NCBI RefSeq assembly: GCF_010669285.1
Contig: NZ_CP048711.1
Coordinates: 248,001 to 312,000 of the forward strand
Direction of reading: 5' to 3'
Length of the DNA: 64,000 nucleotides
Source of the DNA: Kineobactrum salinum
GTDB lineage: Bacteria > Pseudomonadota > Gammaproteobacteria > Pseudomonadales > Halieaceae
Each line of letters begins with the position of its first letter. Position 1 is the first letter of the stretch. The translations under genes and the position numbers were made by a program. The notes beneath the pieces were generated by a model, which worked only from the letters and a program-made list of their open reading frames with translations, was not told where the DNA came from and ran no database searches. Shown here piece by piece: positions 53,266 through 61,979 of the stretch.

Positions 53266-54785
53266 TTCAATTTCGCCATATCGCGGAAGCGGTACAGCTC
53301 TGACAGGCGGTAGCCCGTGTATTTGCCCAGCAGCAGGATCACCCCCAGCAAGCTGATCAGCAACTCGGGGAAGTTGAAGGTCAGATGCGCCACGACCCGG
53401 GTGGACATCACCATATAGGCCAAGACCGCCACCAGCAGGCTGCCACCGCCCTGCACCAGGACCTCGTGGCCGCCCTCCTCTTCCCACAGTATCGACATCC
53501 GCTCTATGGTCCAGGCCAGAATGACAGTGGGAAAGAAGGTGACTGTCAGGGCCTGGTCCAGCCCCAGCTTGTAACTGGCCAGCGCGAGGATAGCCATCAG
53601 CAGAATCACCACGATCACCACTGCCGATACCCTGGCCACAAGCAACAGATTGAGGTGACTCAACCAGGAGCGAATCCACAGCCCCGCGCTGACCAGACTG
53701 AGAAAGATTGCCACCCCGACCCACAGCGTAGTTTGCAGGAATGCCAGCGCGATCAGAATGGGCATGAAAGTGCCCGAGGTACTGATGCCTACCACTATCC
53801 GCATCAAGACGACCACGAAGGCCGCCACCGGCAGCAACAGGATGCCCTTGAAAATCCCCTGTTGCTCGACCGGCAGTGCATAGATGGAAAAGTCCAGCAG
53901 CGCGAAGTCATCCCGGCGCTGCTCCATGCTGACCACGGTCTTGGCCGACAGGTTGTTGCTGATCAGCGCAAACTCCAGGCTGGAGTCACGTCCGCCCACT
54001 ACTCGAAGCACGGCACCGGGGCCGCGCTGCCAGACAAAGAAATCATCCGGCAGGCCCGCCGCTGCGGTCACCGGGTCAAACAGTTGCCAGCTGGAGCCGT
54101 CGTGAATTTCCAGCAGTGAGCTCAGCACCTGCCTGCGCCGGCCATCCTGCAGGCGGATACCGCGTACGGTGTGGGCGGGGATGCCGGCAAAGGCGAGCAC
54201 ATCCAGCATTACCCCCAGCTTCGCGGTCCGGTAAGTGCCCAGCAGGAACTCCGCATCCTGGGTTGGTTGCGATCGGGACAGCTCCTGTATCAGCAGGGTC
54301 ACGAAGGTGGCCGGCCCGGTGGAGCGCTCGCGCAGATCGGCCACCAGCCGCTCCATTGCTGCCCGCTGATCCGCTTCCAGCAGCGGGGAATCCGGCTCGC
54401 TGATCGGAAAACCCGGCAGGGTGTCGAGGCGGGCCCGGTAGGCCTGCATCTTGTAATATAGCGTGGTGGGAGTTTCCAGCGTCTGCCGGGTCCAGCGCGC
54501 CAGCTTGCCCTCTGTCTCATCCACTACGGTAAAACCAAACCCCGAAGACGCAAAATGCTCTTCCAGCAACACCCAGCCACCCAGCGGCCGGGGCAGCTGC
54601 AGTTCCACCTCCACCGGGCCGTCGCTGGGCTTGAAGTTGACCTTGGATTCAATAGTCCAGACTTCCCGCGACTCACCGGGCCAGAGCGGCAAATCCAGTC
54701 TTATCACCTTGTAGGCGGTGAGGCCGAGGCCAAACAGGATCAGAATACCCGCGACGATACCAATCTGCGTGCGCGATGCGATCAT
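53262..54785 (-). CDS. Inactive transglutaminase fused to seven membrane helices (UUP1 family)
   Basis: This 507-residue protein has an N-terminal anchor (IGIVAGILILFGLGLTAYKV), then a periplasmic transglutaminase-like domain at about 40-290 (LGVMLDVLAFAGIPAHTVRG, SSWQLFDPV). The catalytic Cys-His-Asp triad is not complete: the expected cysteine lies in a region reading KLGVMLD. Seven C-terminal helices follow (GILLLPVAAFVVVLMRIVVG to FPELLISLLGVILLLGKYTG). This domain pairing is the UUP1 family, which travels with an ATP-grasp ligase and an aspartic protease. It may bind or present a peptide at the membrane. Confidence 0.88.
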   Translation of the reverse strand: MIASRTQIGIVAGILILFGLGLTAYKVIRLDLPLWPGESREVWTIESKVNFKPSDGPVEVELQLPRPLGGWVLLEEHFASSGFGFTVVDETEGKLARWTRQTLETPTTLYYKMQAYRARLDTLPGFPISEPDSPLLEADQRAAMERLVADLRERSTGPATFVTLLIQELSRSQPTQDAEFLLGTYRTAKLGVMLDVLAFAGIPAHTVRGIRLQDGRRRQVLSSLLEIHDGSSWQLFDPVTAAAGLPDDFFVWQRGPGAVLRVVGGRDSSLEFALISNNLSAKTVVSMEQRRDDFALLDFSIYALPVEQQGIFKGILLLPVAAFVVVLMRIVVGISTSGTFMPILIALAFLQTTLWVGVAIFLSLVSAGLWIRSWLSHLNLLLVARVSAVVIVVILLMAILALASYKLGLDQALTVTFFPTVILAWTIERMSILWEEEGGHEVLVQGGGSLLVAVLAYMVMSTRVVAHLTFNFPELLISLLGVILLLGKYTGYRLSELYRFRDMAKLK

Positions 54786-54797
54786 GGGCGGAACCGG

Positions 54798-55442
54798 TCA
54801 GCGATCAAGGGTGTGTTTACGACTGACATCGACGATGGCGACATCGGTGAGCAGGTTGCGCCCCACCCGTAGCGGGTACGCCATATCGGTCCGATCGGAC
54901 AGACCCACTTCCACCCGGGCCCGGTAATCGCCCAGCGTCAGCCACATCAGCACAACATAGTTTTTGCCCTCACCGTTGCGGGCCGCCGCGCGGCGCCGCA
55001 GCCGGGTTTCCATCTCCTGTTCTTCCCCGGTTTCCGGATCCACCAGGGTGTACAGTACAAAGCGCTTGCCGTCTTTCTCCACCGTGCGGATGTTGCCCGC
55101 CCTGATGGTCGTCAAATCGGTCGCCGTGTCTATCATTGCCTCCAGGCGCAGGCCCGGCGGCTCGATCACGACGTACTCCACAGTGCCGATCACCGGCAGG
55201 TCCAGCTCGCCAGCGGTCGCCGTACGCGGGCCTTCCGGCCCCGGCTGGGATGGCGCCGTTTGCAGCACAATACGCTCTATGACTTCGGGTTCCGGACACT
55301 GCGGCACTTCGCAGACTGGACAGGGAACAGGCTCCCTGATTACGGGACAATTGGAGCTGTCAACCACCATCGGCGCGCTCTGACAAGCGCTCAGCAGCAC
55401 GCCAAAAAACACTGCCCCAAACGCCCTTACCCCAGCTGACAT
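54798..55442 (-). CDS. Lipoprotein with retropepsin-like (RimB/zinc protease family) domain
   Basis: This 214-residue protein from ATG 55442 begins with a lipoprotein signal (AFGAVFFGVLLSACQSAP, lipobox SAC) and a cysteine-rich stretch with CPVIREPVPCPVCEVPQCPE. A family PF05618-type domain follows (LPVIGTVEYVVIEPPGLRLE, NYVVLMWLTLGDYRARVEVG, YPLRVGRNLLTDVAIVDVSR). At the catalytic loop the family has D-T-G-A but this protein reads MIDTATDLTTI, with DTA for DTG. The change may lower or abolish activity. It lies 12 bp before the UUP1 gene, in the same operon. Confidence 0.85.
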   Translation of the reverse strand: MSAGVRAFGAVFFGVLLSACQSAPMVVDSSNCPVIREPVPCPVCEVPQCPEPEVIERIVLQTAPSQPGPEGPRTATAGELDLPVIGTVEYVVIEPPGLRLEAMIDTATDLTTIRAGNIRTVEKDGKRFVLYTLVDPETGEEQEMETRLRRRAAARNGEGKNYVVLMWLTLGDYRARVEVGLSDRTDMAYPLRVGRNLLTDVAIVDVSRKHTLDR

Positions 55443-55555
55443 GAGCTTCCCTGTATTGAAATGTAGTAGGTATTGCTTATACGAGCGCCGAGTATACTGC
55501 AGCACGGCGCAACAAATCACGTCCAGCAGCGATCCGACACCGCCCATGCGCCAGC

Positions 55556-57247
55556 TCAGCTCACTCGCGGCAGCGCGCGAGCAACCAACTCATCGACCGC
55601 CAGACCCCGCGGCAAGGTGCCATAGTGACGCGCGCCCTGCTGACCGAGTCGCGCAGCAATAAATGCCTCTGCCACAGCCGTGTTGCCCGCTTGCAGCAGC
55701 AGGCCGGCCTGCATCGTCAACGCCAGCTGGTCTACCAGGGTCCTGGCGCGATACTCAAGTTGATCGGTGTCCTGTAGTTGCTCGCGCAGAGAGTGTATGG
55801 ACTCATCAAGCAGCCGGTGACCGCCGCGGCTCTTGTCCAATTCCGCGAACCAGGTATCCAGTACCTGGGGGCTGCGCTCCACCGCGCGCAGCATGTCCAG
55901 CGCCTGGACATTGCCGGAGCCTTCCCAGATCGCATTGATCGGCGCATCCCGGTACAGCCTGGCGAGAATGAAGTCTTCGCTCACGCCGTTGCCACCAAGG
56001 CATTCCATTGCTTCGTAAGTGTGCGCCGGGGCGCGCTTGCAAATCCAGTACTTGCCAGTGGGCAGGCCCAGTCGCAACAGCAGGCGGTCGTGCTCATCGG
56101 GCTGGGCAGCCAGACTGCGGTCAAGTGCCTGCGCCATGCGCATGGTGAAAGCCAGCGAACCTTCCAGCTCCAGCTGCAGATCGGCCAGCACATTGCGCAT
56201 CAGCGGCTGATCGATCAGGTATTTGCCAAAAGCGCTGCGCCCGGCGGCATGGTTCGCCGCCTGAGCCACCGCCTGCCGCTGGGCGGCACTGGAGCCCAGC
56301 ATGCAATCGAAACGGGTCATCGCCACCATCTCGAGAATGGCGGCAACCCCGCGGCCCTCCTCGCCTACCAGCCAGCCCAGTGCGCCGCGCAGCTCGATTT
56401 CCGACGAGGCGTTGGCCACATTCCCCATCTTGTCCTTGAGGCGTTGCACCTGCAGCGGGTTCTTGCTGCCATCCGGTCGCCAGCGCGGCACCAGAAAGCA
56501 ACTCAGGCCGGCGCTGGCCTGAGCCAGCACCAGAAACGCATCGCACATCGGCGCCGAGGTAAACCATTTGTGTCCCACCAGCTCGTACTCTTCGCCCGGG
56601 CCCGCCGCATTCACGGGCATCGCACTGGTGGTGTTGCTCCTTACATCAGAGCCGCCCTGCTTCTCCGTCATGCCCATCCCGATCGTCAGCGCCTGCTTGT
56701 CGGTGTGGGGACGGTTGGCCGGATCATAGGCCCGGTTGAGTACCTTCGGAATCCACGCCTGCGCCAGGGCCGGCGTCAGCCGCAGGGTCGGGATCGAGGC
56801 AAAGGTCATCGTCAGGGGACAGCCGTGGCCGGATTCAACCTGGCTCTGCAGGTAATATTTCGCGGCTCGCGCAACATGGGCTCCGGGCCCCGGGTCGGTC
56901 CAGGGACTGCTGTGCAACCCGGCCTCCAGGCCCAGGCCCAGCAGGGCGTGATAGGACTCGTGGTAGCGGACCAGGTCTACCCGGTAGCCCTGGCGGTCAT
57001 GAGAGAAGAAACGGGGCTTGTACTCGTTGGCCAGAAAGCCCCAGTCATAGGTCCGGCTCTCACCGCAGCGGGCACCGTGGGCGCTGATTTCCGCTTCCGC
57101 CCAGATGCCTCCGTGGCGCTTTACAGCCTCCTGCAGGGCGGCGTCGGTAGTGTAGAGATTGTAGTCCAGCAACGGATCCGGCTGGTTGCTGACTTCGTGG
57201 GTGGCGGCCAGGCAGTTCGCGGCGGTCAATTCAGGCTGGGTAGTCAT
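55556..57247 (-). CDS. aidB: Acyl-CoA dehydrogenase family protein, AidB-like
   Basis: This 563-residue flavoprotein starts at ATG 57247, with AGGAG 5 bp upstream. Typical segments are GMGMTEKQGGSDVRSNTTSA at about 190-209, LVGHKWFTSAPMCDAFLVLA, RLKDKMGNVANASSEIELRG and, in the last third, THTYEAMECLGGNGV-type AHTYEAMECLGGNGVSEDFI. The longer N-terminus and the arginine-rich C-terminal part fit AidB, the FAD protein of the adaptive response to alkylation, which binds DNA. Fatty acyl-CoA dehydrogenases are shorter (about 380). Function in DNA protection is inferred from the family. Confidence 0.85.
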   Translation of the reverse strand: MTTQPELTAANCLAATHEVSNQPDPLLDYNLYTTDAALQEAVKRHGGIWAEAEISAHGARCGESRTYDWGFLANEYKPRFFSHDRQGYRVDLVRYHESYHALLGLGLEAGLHSSPWTDPGPGAHVARAAKYYLQSQVESGHGCPLTMTFASIPTLRLTPALAQAWIPKVLNRAYDPANRPHTDKQALTIGMGMTEKQGGSDVRSNTTSAMPVNAAGPGEEYELVGHKWFTSAPMCDAFLVLAQASAGLSCFLVPRWRPDGSKNPLQVQRLKDKMGNVANASSEIELRGALGWLVGEEGRGVAAILEMVAMTRFDCMLGSSAAQRQAVAQAANHAAGRSAFGKYLIDQPLMRNVLADLQLELEGSLAFTMRMAQALDRSLAAQPDEHDRLLLRLGLPTGKYWICKRAPAHTYEAMECLGGNGVSEDFILARLYRDAPINAIWEGSGNVQALDMLRAVERSPQVLDTWFAELDKSRGGHRLLDESIHSLREQLQDTDQLEYRARTLVDQLALTMQAGLLLQAGNTAVAEAFIAARLGQQGARHYGTLPRGLAVDELVARALPRVS

Positions 57248-57412
57248 GACAGCTCCTGCGTTGAAACATGGGGACAATGACTCCGGCAATGGTATCATCC
57301 CGCCCACAGAGTGCCAGCGTACCGTTTACCCAGGCGGCGCTGCGCTTGCCGGCACTGAACCTCTGGTGCCGAAAAGTGTCTTCCGAGCAGCCAACCGAAA
57401 AGGATCAGACCC

Positions 57413-57886
57413 ATGCTCAACTGGCAGGACATCGAACGCTTCGTTAGCGGCGGCACCCCCGCCCCGGACCGGCGCGTGGAACGCAGCGAGACGGAGTGGG
57501 CCGCACTGCTGTCGCCGGAACAGTATCGCGTCACCCGTCAGGCCGGCACCGAACACGCCTTCAGCAGCGATATGTGCTCGCGTTTCGAGCCCGGCTCCTA
57601 TTGCTGTGTATGTTGTGGCACCCTGCTGTTCGACGGCGACGAGAAATTCGAATCCGGCACTGGCTGGCCCTCATTCACCCAGCCAGTACGCGACAACGCG
57701 ATTGCCTATCGCCTGGACAGCTCCCTCGGCGGGAACCGCATCGAGACGATCTGCAACACCTGTGATGCCCATCTGGGCCACGTATTTCCCGATGGCCCCG
57801 CCCCCAGCGGACTGCGCTACTGCATGAATGCGGTGGCGCTGCGCAAGGTGGTGGAGACCGACTCCGCAGCGGGGGAAGCCGAATGA
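57413..57886 (+). CDS. msrB: Peptide-methionine (R)-S-oxide reductase MsrB
   Basis: MsrB reduces methionine-R-sulfoxide in proteins. This 157-residue protein has the zinc ligands YCCVCCGTLLF and CNTCDAHLGHVFPDGP, the FESGTGWPSF motif and the catalytic cysteine in LRYCMNAVALR. All residues are in place. The adjacent CVCC adds one more cysteine than usual. Start ATG 57413 is supported by the family start. The stop overlaps the next gene's ATG by 4 nt. Confidence 0.95.
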   Translation: MLNWQDIERFVSGGTPAPDRRVERSETEWAALLSPEQYRVTRQAGTEHAFSSDMCSRFEPGSYCCVCCGTLLFDGDEKFESGTGWPSFTQPVRDNAIAYRLDSSLGGNRIETICNTCDAHLGHVFPDGPAPSGLRYCMNAVALRKVVETDSAAGEAE

Positions 57887-58566
57887 GAACCGCGTTCGCT
57901 ACCATTGCCCTGGCCGTCCTGCTGGGCGCCTGCGCCAACCCGGTGCGCGACGCCGAGCAGGCAGTGGCAGCCAATCTCCGCTACGTGGAATCACTGGACT
58001 TTCGCAACCTGGAGGAATACCCGGGTTCCGTAGTCTGCGGCCAGTACCGCGCCATCCAGCGATTTGGCGAGACCAGTCACTGGCGGATATTTGTCTACCG
58101 CGCAGGCGAGGTCCAGGTCGCTCCCAATGCTGCGGATCGGGCGATTTTTTGCAGTGAAGACCCGGCCCTGCATCTCTATCAGCAGTTTTCCATCCAGGTG
58201 GACGGGAATTCAAGCGAAGCACTCGCCCAGGTCGCGGCCGACCTGCGTCTGATGTCGGGCTTGCTGGAGCAGTACTACCAGGACCACGCGGCCTATCCGA
58301 CCAACGAGCGCGGCCTGCAGGCGCTGGCCGCGCCAGCCAGCGAGCAACCCAACCCGCGCAAGGCCCCTGCCAACGGCTACCTGCCGGCTGTGCCGACGGA
58401 CCCCTGGGGACGCCCCTACCAATACGAGGCGGCACCGTTTGCCGGCAGCAAGCAACCGCCCTCGCTGCTGACTCAGGGGGCAGATGGCAAACCTGGCGGC
58501 AAGGGGCTGGATGCGGATATCACCCTTGAACACCTGTCCTATATTGAACATGCCCTGACACTGTGA
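57883..58566 (+). CDS. Lipoprotein with a C-terminal GspG-like (type II secretion pseudopilin) domain
   Basis: This 227-residue protein has an N-terminal lipobox signal (TIALAVLLGACANPV, LGAC) instead of the prepilin leader and hydrophobic helix of a real pseudopilin. Residues 40-120 are an unrecognised domain. Residues 125-205 read LEQYYQDHAAYPTNERGLQA, LPAVPTDPWGRPYQYEA and ADGKPGGKGLDADI, matching the globular GspG part with its calcium-binding loop. It overlaps msrB and the thioesterase by 4 nt each. A role as a membrane-tethered decoy or partner of a pseudopilus is speculative. Confidence 0.75.
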   Translation: MRTAFATIALAVLLGACANPVRDAEQAVAANLRYVESLDFRNLEEYPGSVVCGQYRAIQRFGETSHWRIFVYRAGEVQVAPNAADRAIFCSEDPALHLYQQFSIQVDGNSSEALAQVAADLRLMSGLLEQYYQDHAAYPTNERGLQALAAPASEQPNPRKAPANGYLPAVPTDPWGRPYQYEAAPFAGSKQPPSLLTQGADGKPGGKGLDADITLEHLSYIEHALTL

Positions 58567-59015
58567 ACCAACACTTGACGACCGAGCTGCCATTTACGGA
58601 AACCGTACGGGTACGCTATCGCGACACGGACGCCCAAGGACACCTGTATTTTGCCAATTACCTGGTGCTGGCGGACGAAACGGCCGGCGCCTACATGGAG
58701 ACCCTGGGCTACAGCAGCATGAATCCATCGCTGGCTCCCTGCTTTGTTTTCACGGTCAATGTCAACTGCGACTATCTGGGCGAGTGCACGGCCTTTGACC
58801 GGATAAAGGTCGCGGTGGGCTATACCCGCCTGGGACGCAGCAGTGCCGAGATGACCTTTGAACTGCGGCGGGAGGCGGACGCGGCAATCCTCGCCCGCGG
58901 CAGCCTCACCCAGGTGTTCGTGGACAAGGTGACGCGCAAATCCATCCGTATCCCGGCAGCCTACCGCGAGGCCATCATCCAACACCAACCGGAACTGGCA
59001 GCCGCCGGGAGCTGA
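58563..59015 (+). CDS. Hotdog-fold acyl-CoA thioesterase (YbgC/4HBT-like)
   Basis: This 150-residue protein has the YbgC-like active-site segment RVRYRDTDAQGHLYFANYLV with its catalytic Asp near residue 21, then VNCDYLGECTAFDRIKVAVG and LTQVFVDKVTRKSIRIP. The hotdog fold is clear from the strand pattern. Substrates in the family range from short acyl-CoAs to hydroxybenzoyl-CoA. GTG 58563 overlaps the upstream stop, so translation is coupled. The gene ends before a repeat-rich region. Confidence 0.88.
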   Translation: MNQHLTTELPFTETVRVRYRDTDAQGHLYFANYLVLADETAGAYMETLGYSSMNPSLAPCFVFTVNVNCDYLGECTAFDRIKVAVGYTRLGRSSAEMTFELRREADAAILARGSLTQVFVDKVTRKSIRIPAAYREAIIQHQPELAAAGS

Positions 59016-59074
59016 CCGAGTCCGTCCGGTCGGCATCAAGAGTTCCGGTCTGTCCTGGACGGAGCAAGAGTCCC

Positions 59075-59188
59075 GGTCTGCCTCGCCAGGGGGACTTCTA
59101 GCGACACGCCGTAAATCCATCCATGGAGGCTCGGTTGCAGCATCCATGCTGCAAACGGTCTCTAGAAGTCCCCCTGCCGAGGCAGACC
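59075..59188 (-). repeat. Palindromic element copy R3
   Basis: Arms of 31 bp (59075-59105 and 59158-59188) match with two mismatches. The 52-bp core (59106-59157) contains a perfect inner hairpin: TTGCAGCAT at 59135-59143 pairs with ATGCTGCAA at 59146-59154. The arms differ fully in sequence from those of the other copies. A 15-bp direct repeat (AAGAGTTCCGGTCTG at 59039, one mismatch at 59066) abuts the left arm. Confidence 0.85.
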
Positions 59189-59250
59189 TACCTTCACAGT
59201 TTTTAATTGAGTTGGGCAGTATTGCTGTCCCTGAGTCGGCTACAGAAGTA

Positions 59251-59364
59251 GAGATATCGACCGGGGTGTGGTGTTCAAGACCGTATGCGACATGGATGTC
59301 GCATACGAGCCCCCAGGGAGGGGTTCACGGCGTGTCTTGAACACCACACCCCGGTTGATGTCTC
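59251..59364 (+). repeat. Palindromic element copy R4
   Basis: Arms of 31 bp (59251-59281 and 59334-59364) match with two mismatches, around a 52-bp core (59282-59333). The inner hairpin is a perfect 12-bp stem (CGTATGCGACAT 59282-59293 with ATGTCGCATACG 59296-59307). The orientation is opposite to R3. An 11-bp inverted repeat ATTGCTGTCCC/GGGACAGCAAT (59221-59231, 59430-59440) flanks the copy. Confidence 0.85.
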
Positions 59365-59500
59365 GGCAACCGAAGTGCCGCCCTGCCGCCCGACGATCCG
59401 GTATCATAGCCAAATATTCCACTAAAAATGGGACAGCAATGATCGGCATGCGACGTCTACGCTCCCTACCCTCTCTGCCTACCACAACAACGCCATGGCC

Positions 59501-59526
59501 AGCATCAGCATCAGCATCAGCATCAG
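59501..59526. repeat. Tandem hexamer microsatellite
   Basis: AGCATC is repeated just over four times (59501-59526) upstream of the suf promoter. No reading frame through it is convincing. The rest of the 59365-59549 stretch holds no gene I can support. Confidence 0.7.
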
Positions 59527-59549
59527 CCGGCGTGTCGCTGACCCCGCGA

Positions 59550-59588
59550 TTGCGTCGAACCTAATAGTCGACTAAAATACTCAGGTAT
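59550..59588 (+). promoter_or_regulatory. suf operon promoter overlapped by an IscR type 1-like site
   Basis: TTGCGT (59550-59555) and TAAAAT (59573-59578) are spaced 17 bp apart, a good sigma-70 promoter. Overlapping the -10 box, 59564-59588 matches the published 25-bp IscR type 1 consensus at 24 of 25 positions (half-sites ATAGTCGACT and TACTCAGGTAT). The placement suggests repression by cluster-loaded IscR and release under iron-sulfur demand. The leader to sufB is about 165 nt. Confidence 0.7.
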
Positions 59589-59749
59589 AGCAATCGGCAG
59601 CGACGCGTTGCGATTGTGGCACAGCGGCAGTGTTGGAAAACCACCACGGGCCGCAGACAGGGCGCGGCGCACATGAGAAAATGGTGCTCACGCCAGACGG
59701 GTCCCGGGTGAACCGGCTCCCTGCCCGCAATGATGACAGGTCATGAATT

Positions 59750-61188
59750 ATGTCTCAGGAACAGATTGACAACCTTATCCGCAAGGAATACGCGGCCGGT
59801 TTCAGCTCCGATATCGAGTCGGACACGCTGCCCCGGGGCTGAATGAAGATGTGATCCGCTTCATATCCGCCCGCAACGAAGAGCCTGAGTGGTTGCTGGA
59901 GTGGCGCCTGGAGGCCTATCGCGGCTGGCAGGAAATGACTGAGCCCGATTGGGCTCACGTGGATTATCCGCCGGTGGGCTTCAATGATATCTCCTACTAT
60001 TCCTCGCCCAAGACCATGAAGGACCGCCCCAAGAGCCTGGACGAGGTGGATCCGGAGTTGATTGCCACCTACAACAAGCTCGGTATTCCACTGCACGAAC
60101 AGGCCACCCTGGCCGGCGTCGCAGTCGATGCGGTATTCGACTCGGTTTCGGTAACCACAACCTTCCGCAAGAAGCTGGCAGAGTCGGGCGTGATTTTCTG
60201 TTCCATTTCCGAGGCAGTGCGCGAGTACCCGGAGCTGGTTCGCAAATATCTGGGCAGCGTGGTGCCGCGCAGGGACAATTTTTACGCCGCCCTGAACAGT
60301 GCAGTCTACAGCGACGGCTCGTTCGTCTATATCCCCAAGGGCATACGCTGCCCCATGGAACTGTCCACCTATTTTCGTATCAACGATCCCAAGACCGGCC
60401 AGTTTGAACGCACACTGATCATCGCCGACGAGGACAGCCACGTCAGTTATCTGGAGGGCTGCACCGCGCCGATGCGGGACGAGAATCAGCTGCATGCCGC
60501 GGTGGTGGAACTGGTGGCACTGGACGGCGCCCAGATCAAGTATTCGACGGTACAGAACTGGTACCCCGGCGATGCCAACGGCAAGGGCGGCATCTACAAT
60601 TTCGTGACCAAGCGCGGCGTGGCCCACCGCAATGCCAAGATTTCCTGGACCCAGGTGGAAACCGGCTCGGCCATCACCTGGAAGTATCCCAGCTGCATCC
60701 TGCGCGGCGACAACAGCGTGGGCGAGTTCTACTCGGTGGCACTGACCAACAACGCGCAACAGGCAGACACCGGCACCAAGATGATACATCTGGGCAAGAA
60801 CACCCGCTCCACCATCATCTCCAAGGGGATTTCGGCGGGACGCAGCTCCAACGCCTACCGTGGCCTGGTCCGGATGAGCCCCCGTGCCGAGGGAGCCCGC
60901 AACTATACCCAGTGCGACTCGCTGCTGATCGGCGATCGCAGTGCGGCACACACCTTCCCCTACATCGAGAGCCGCAACCCCAGCGCGGTGATCGAACACG
61001 AAGCCACCACCTCCAAGGTCAGCGACGACCAGTTGTATCTGTGTCAGCAACGCGGCCTGGATGCCGAAAAGGCGGTGTCCATGATCGTCAACGGTTTCTG
61101 CAAGGAGGTGTTCCGCGAATTGCCGATGGAATTTGCAATGGAAGCCGGCAAATTGCTGGAAGTCAGCCTGGAAGGATCAGTGGGCTGA
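59750..61188 (+). CDS. sufB: Fe-S cluster assembly protein SufB, with one apparent frameshift
   Basis: SufB is the scaffold of the SufBCD complex. From ATG 59750 the frame reads [20 protein letters not shown]. It breaks at CCCC/GGGG 59831-59838 (one base short) and continues [20 protein letters not shown]. The rest shows [48 protein letters not shown] with a cluster-related cysteine, and [20 protein letters not shown]. The restored length is about 479 residues. It is the first gene of sufBCDS, with no iscR or sufA directly in front of it. Confidence 0.93.
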
Positions 61189-61232
61189 ACATACGGGATA
61201 ACTGAGCAACACCGCTACGGAGCAACGCAACA

Positions 61233-61979
61233 ATGCTGAAGATTGACAACCTGCACGCCAGGGTCGAAAAGGAAGATATTCTCAAGGGACTGGACCTGAA
61301 CGTGAAGCCCGGTGAAATCCACGCCATCATGGGACCCAACGGCTCCGGCAAGAGCACCCTGGGGCACGTGCTCGCGGGGCGTCCGGGCTATACCGTGACC
61401 GCGGGTTCCGTGCAGTTCCTGGGGCAGGATCTGCTGGCGCTTGAGACCGAGGAGCGCGCTCACCTGGGCATTTTCCTCGCATTCCAGTACCCGGTGGAAA
61501 TTCCCGGGGTCAGCAACATGGAATTCCTCAAGGCCTCGGTGGATGCGGTGCGCGAATACCGCGGCGAGCCCGCGCTGGACAGCATCAGCTTCATGAAGCG
61601 CGCCCGCGAGATCTGCAAGACCGTGGATCTGGATCAGGCTTTCCTGAAGCGTGGCGTCAACGAGGGTTTTTCCGGCGGCGAGAAGAAACGCAATGAGCTG
61701 ATGCAGATGATGCTGCTGGAGCCCAAACTGGCGATCATGGACGAAACCGACAGCGGCCTGGATATCGACGCGCTGCAGGTCGTCTCCGCCGGCATCAATG
61801 CCATGCGCAGCCCTCAGCGCAGCTTTATTCTTGTGACCCACTACCAGCGTCTGCTGAACTTTATCGAGCCCGATTTCGTCCACGTGCTGTCCGGCGGTCG
61901 CATCGTACGCTCCGGCGACAAATCGCTGGCCCTGGAACTGGAAGAAAAAGGCTATGCCTGGCTGGAGGATGTGGCCTGA
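61233..61979 (+). CDS. sufC: Fe-S cluster assembly ATPase SufC
   Basis: This 248-residue ABC ATPase has Walker A GPNGSGKSTLG at about 34-44, the Q-loop in FLAFQYPVEIPGV, the signature FSGGEKKRNELMQ near 150, Walker B LAIMDETDSGLDID and the switch histidine in ILVTHYQRLL. It lacks membrane partners and forms a cytoplasmic complex with SufB and SufD, powering cluster assembly. Its stop overlaps the sufD start by one base (TGATG). Residues are all intact. Confidence 0.96.
   Translation: MLKIDNLHARVEKEDILKGLDLNVKPGEIHAIMGPNGSGKSTLGHVLAGRPGYTVTAGSVQFLGQDLLALETEERAHLGIFLAFQYPVEIPGVSNMEFLKASVDAVREYRGEPALDSISFMKRAREICKTVDLDQAFLKRGVNEGFSGGEKKRNELMQMMLLEPKLAIMDETDSGLDIDALQVVSAGINAMRSPQRSFILVTHYQRLLNFIEPDFVHVLSGGRIVRSGDKSLALELEEKGYAWLEDVA

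Noticed and set aside
59501-59526. AGCATC tandem repeat as a phase-variation switch of a coding gene
   Set aside because: A 6-bp unit cannot shift frame, and no gene reads through it.
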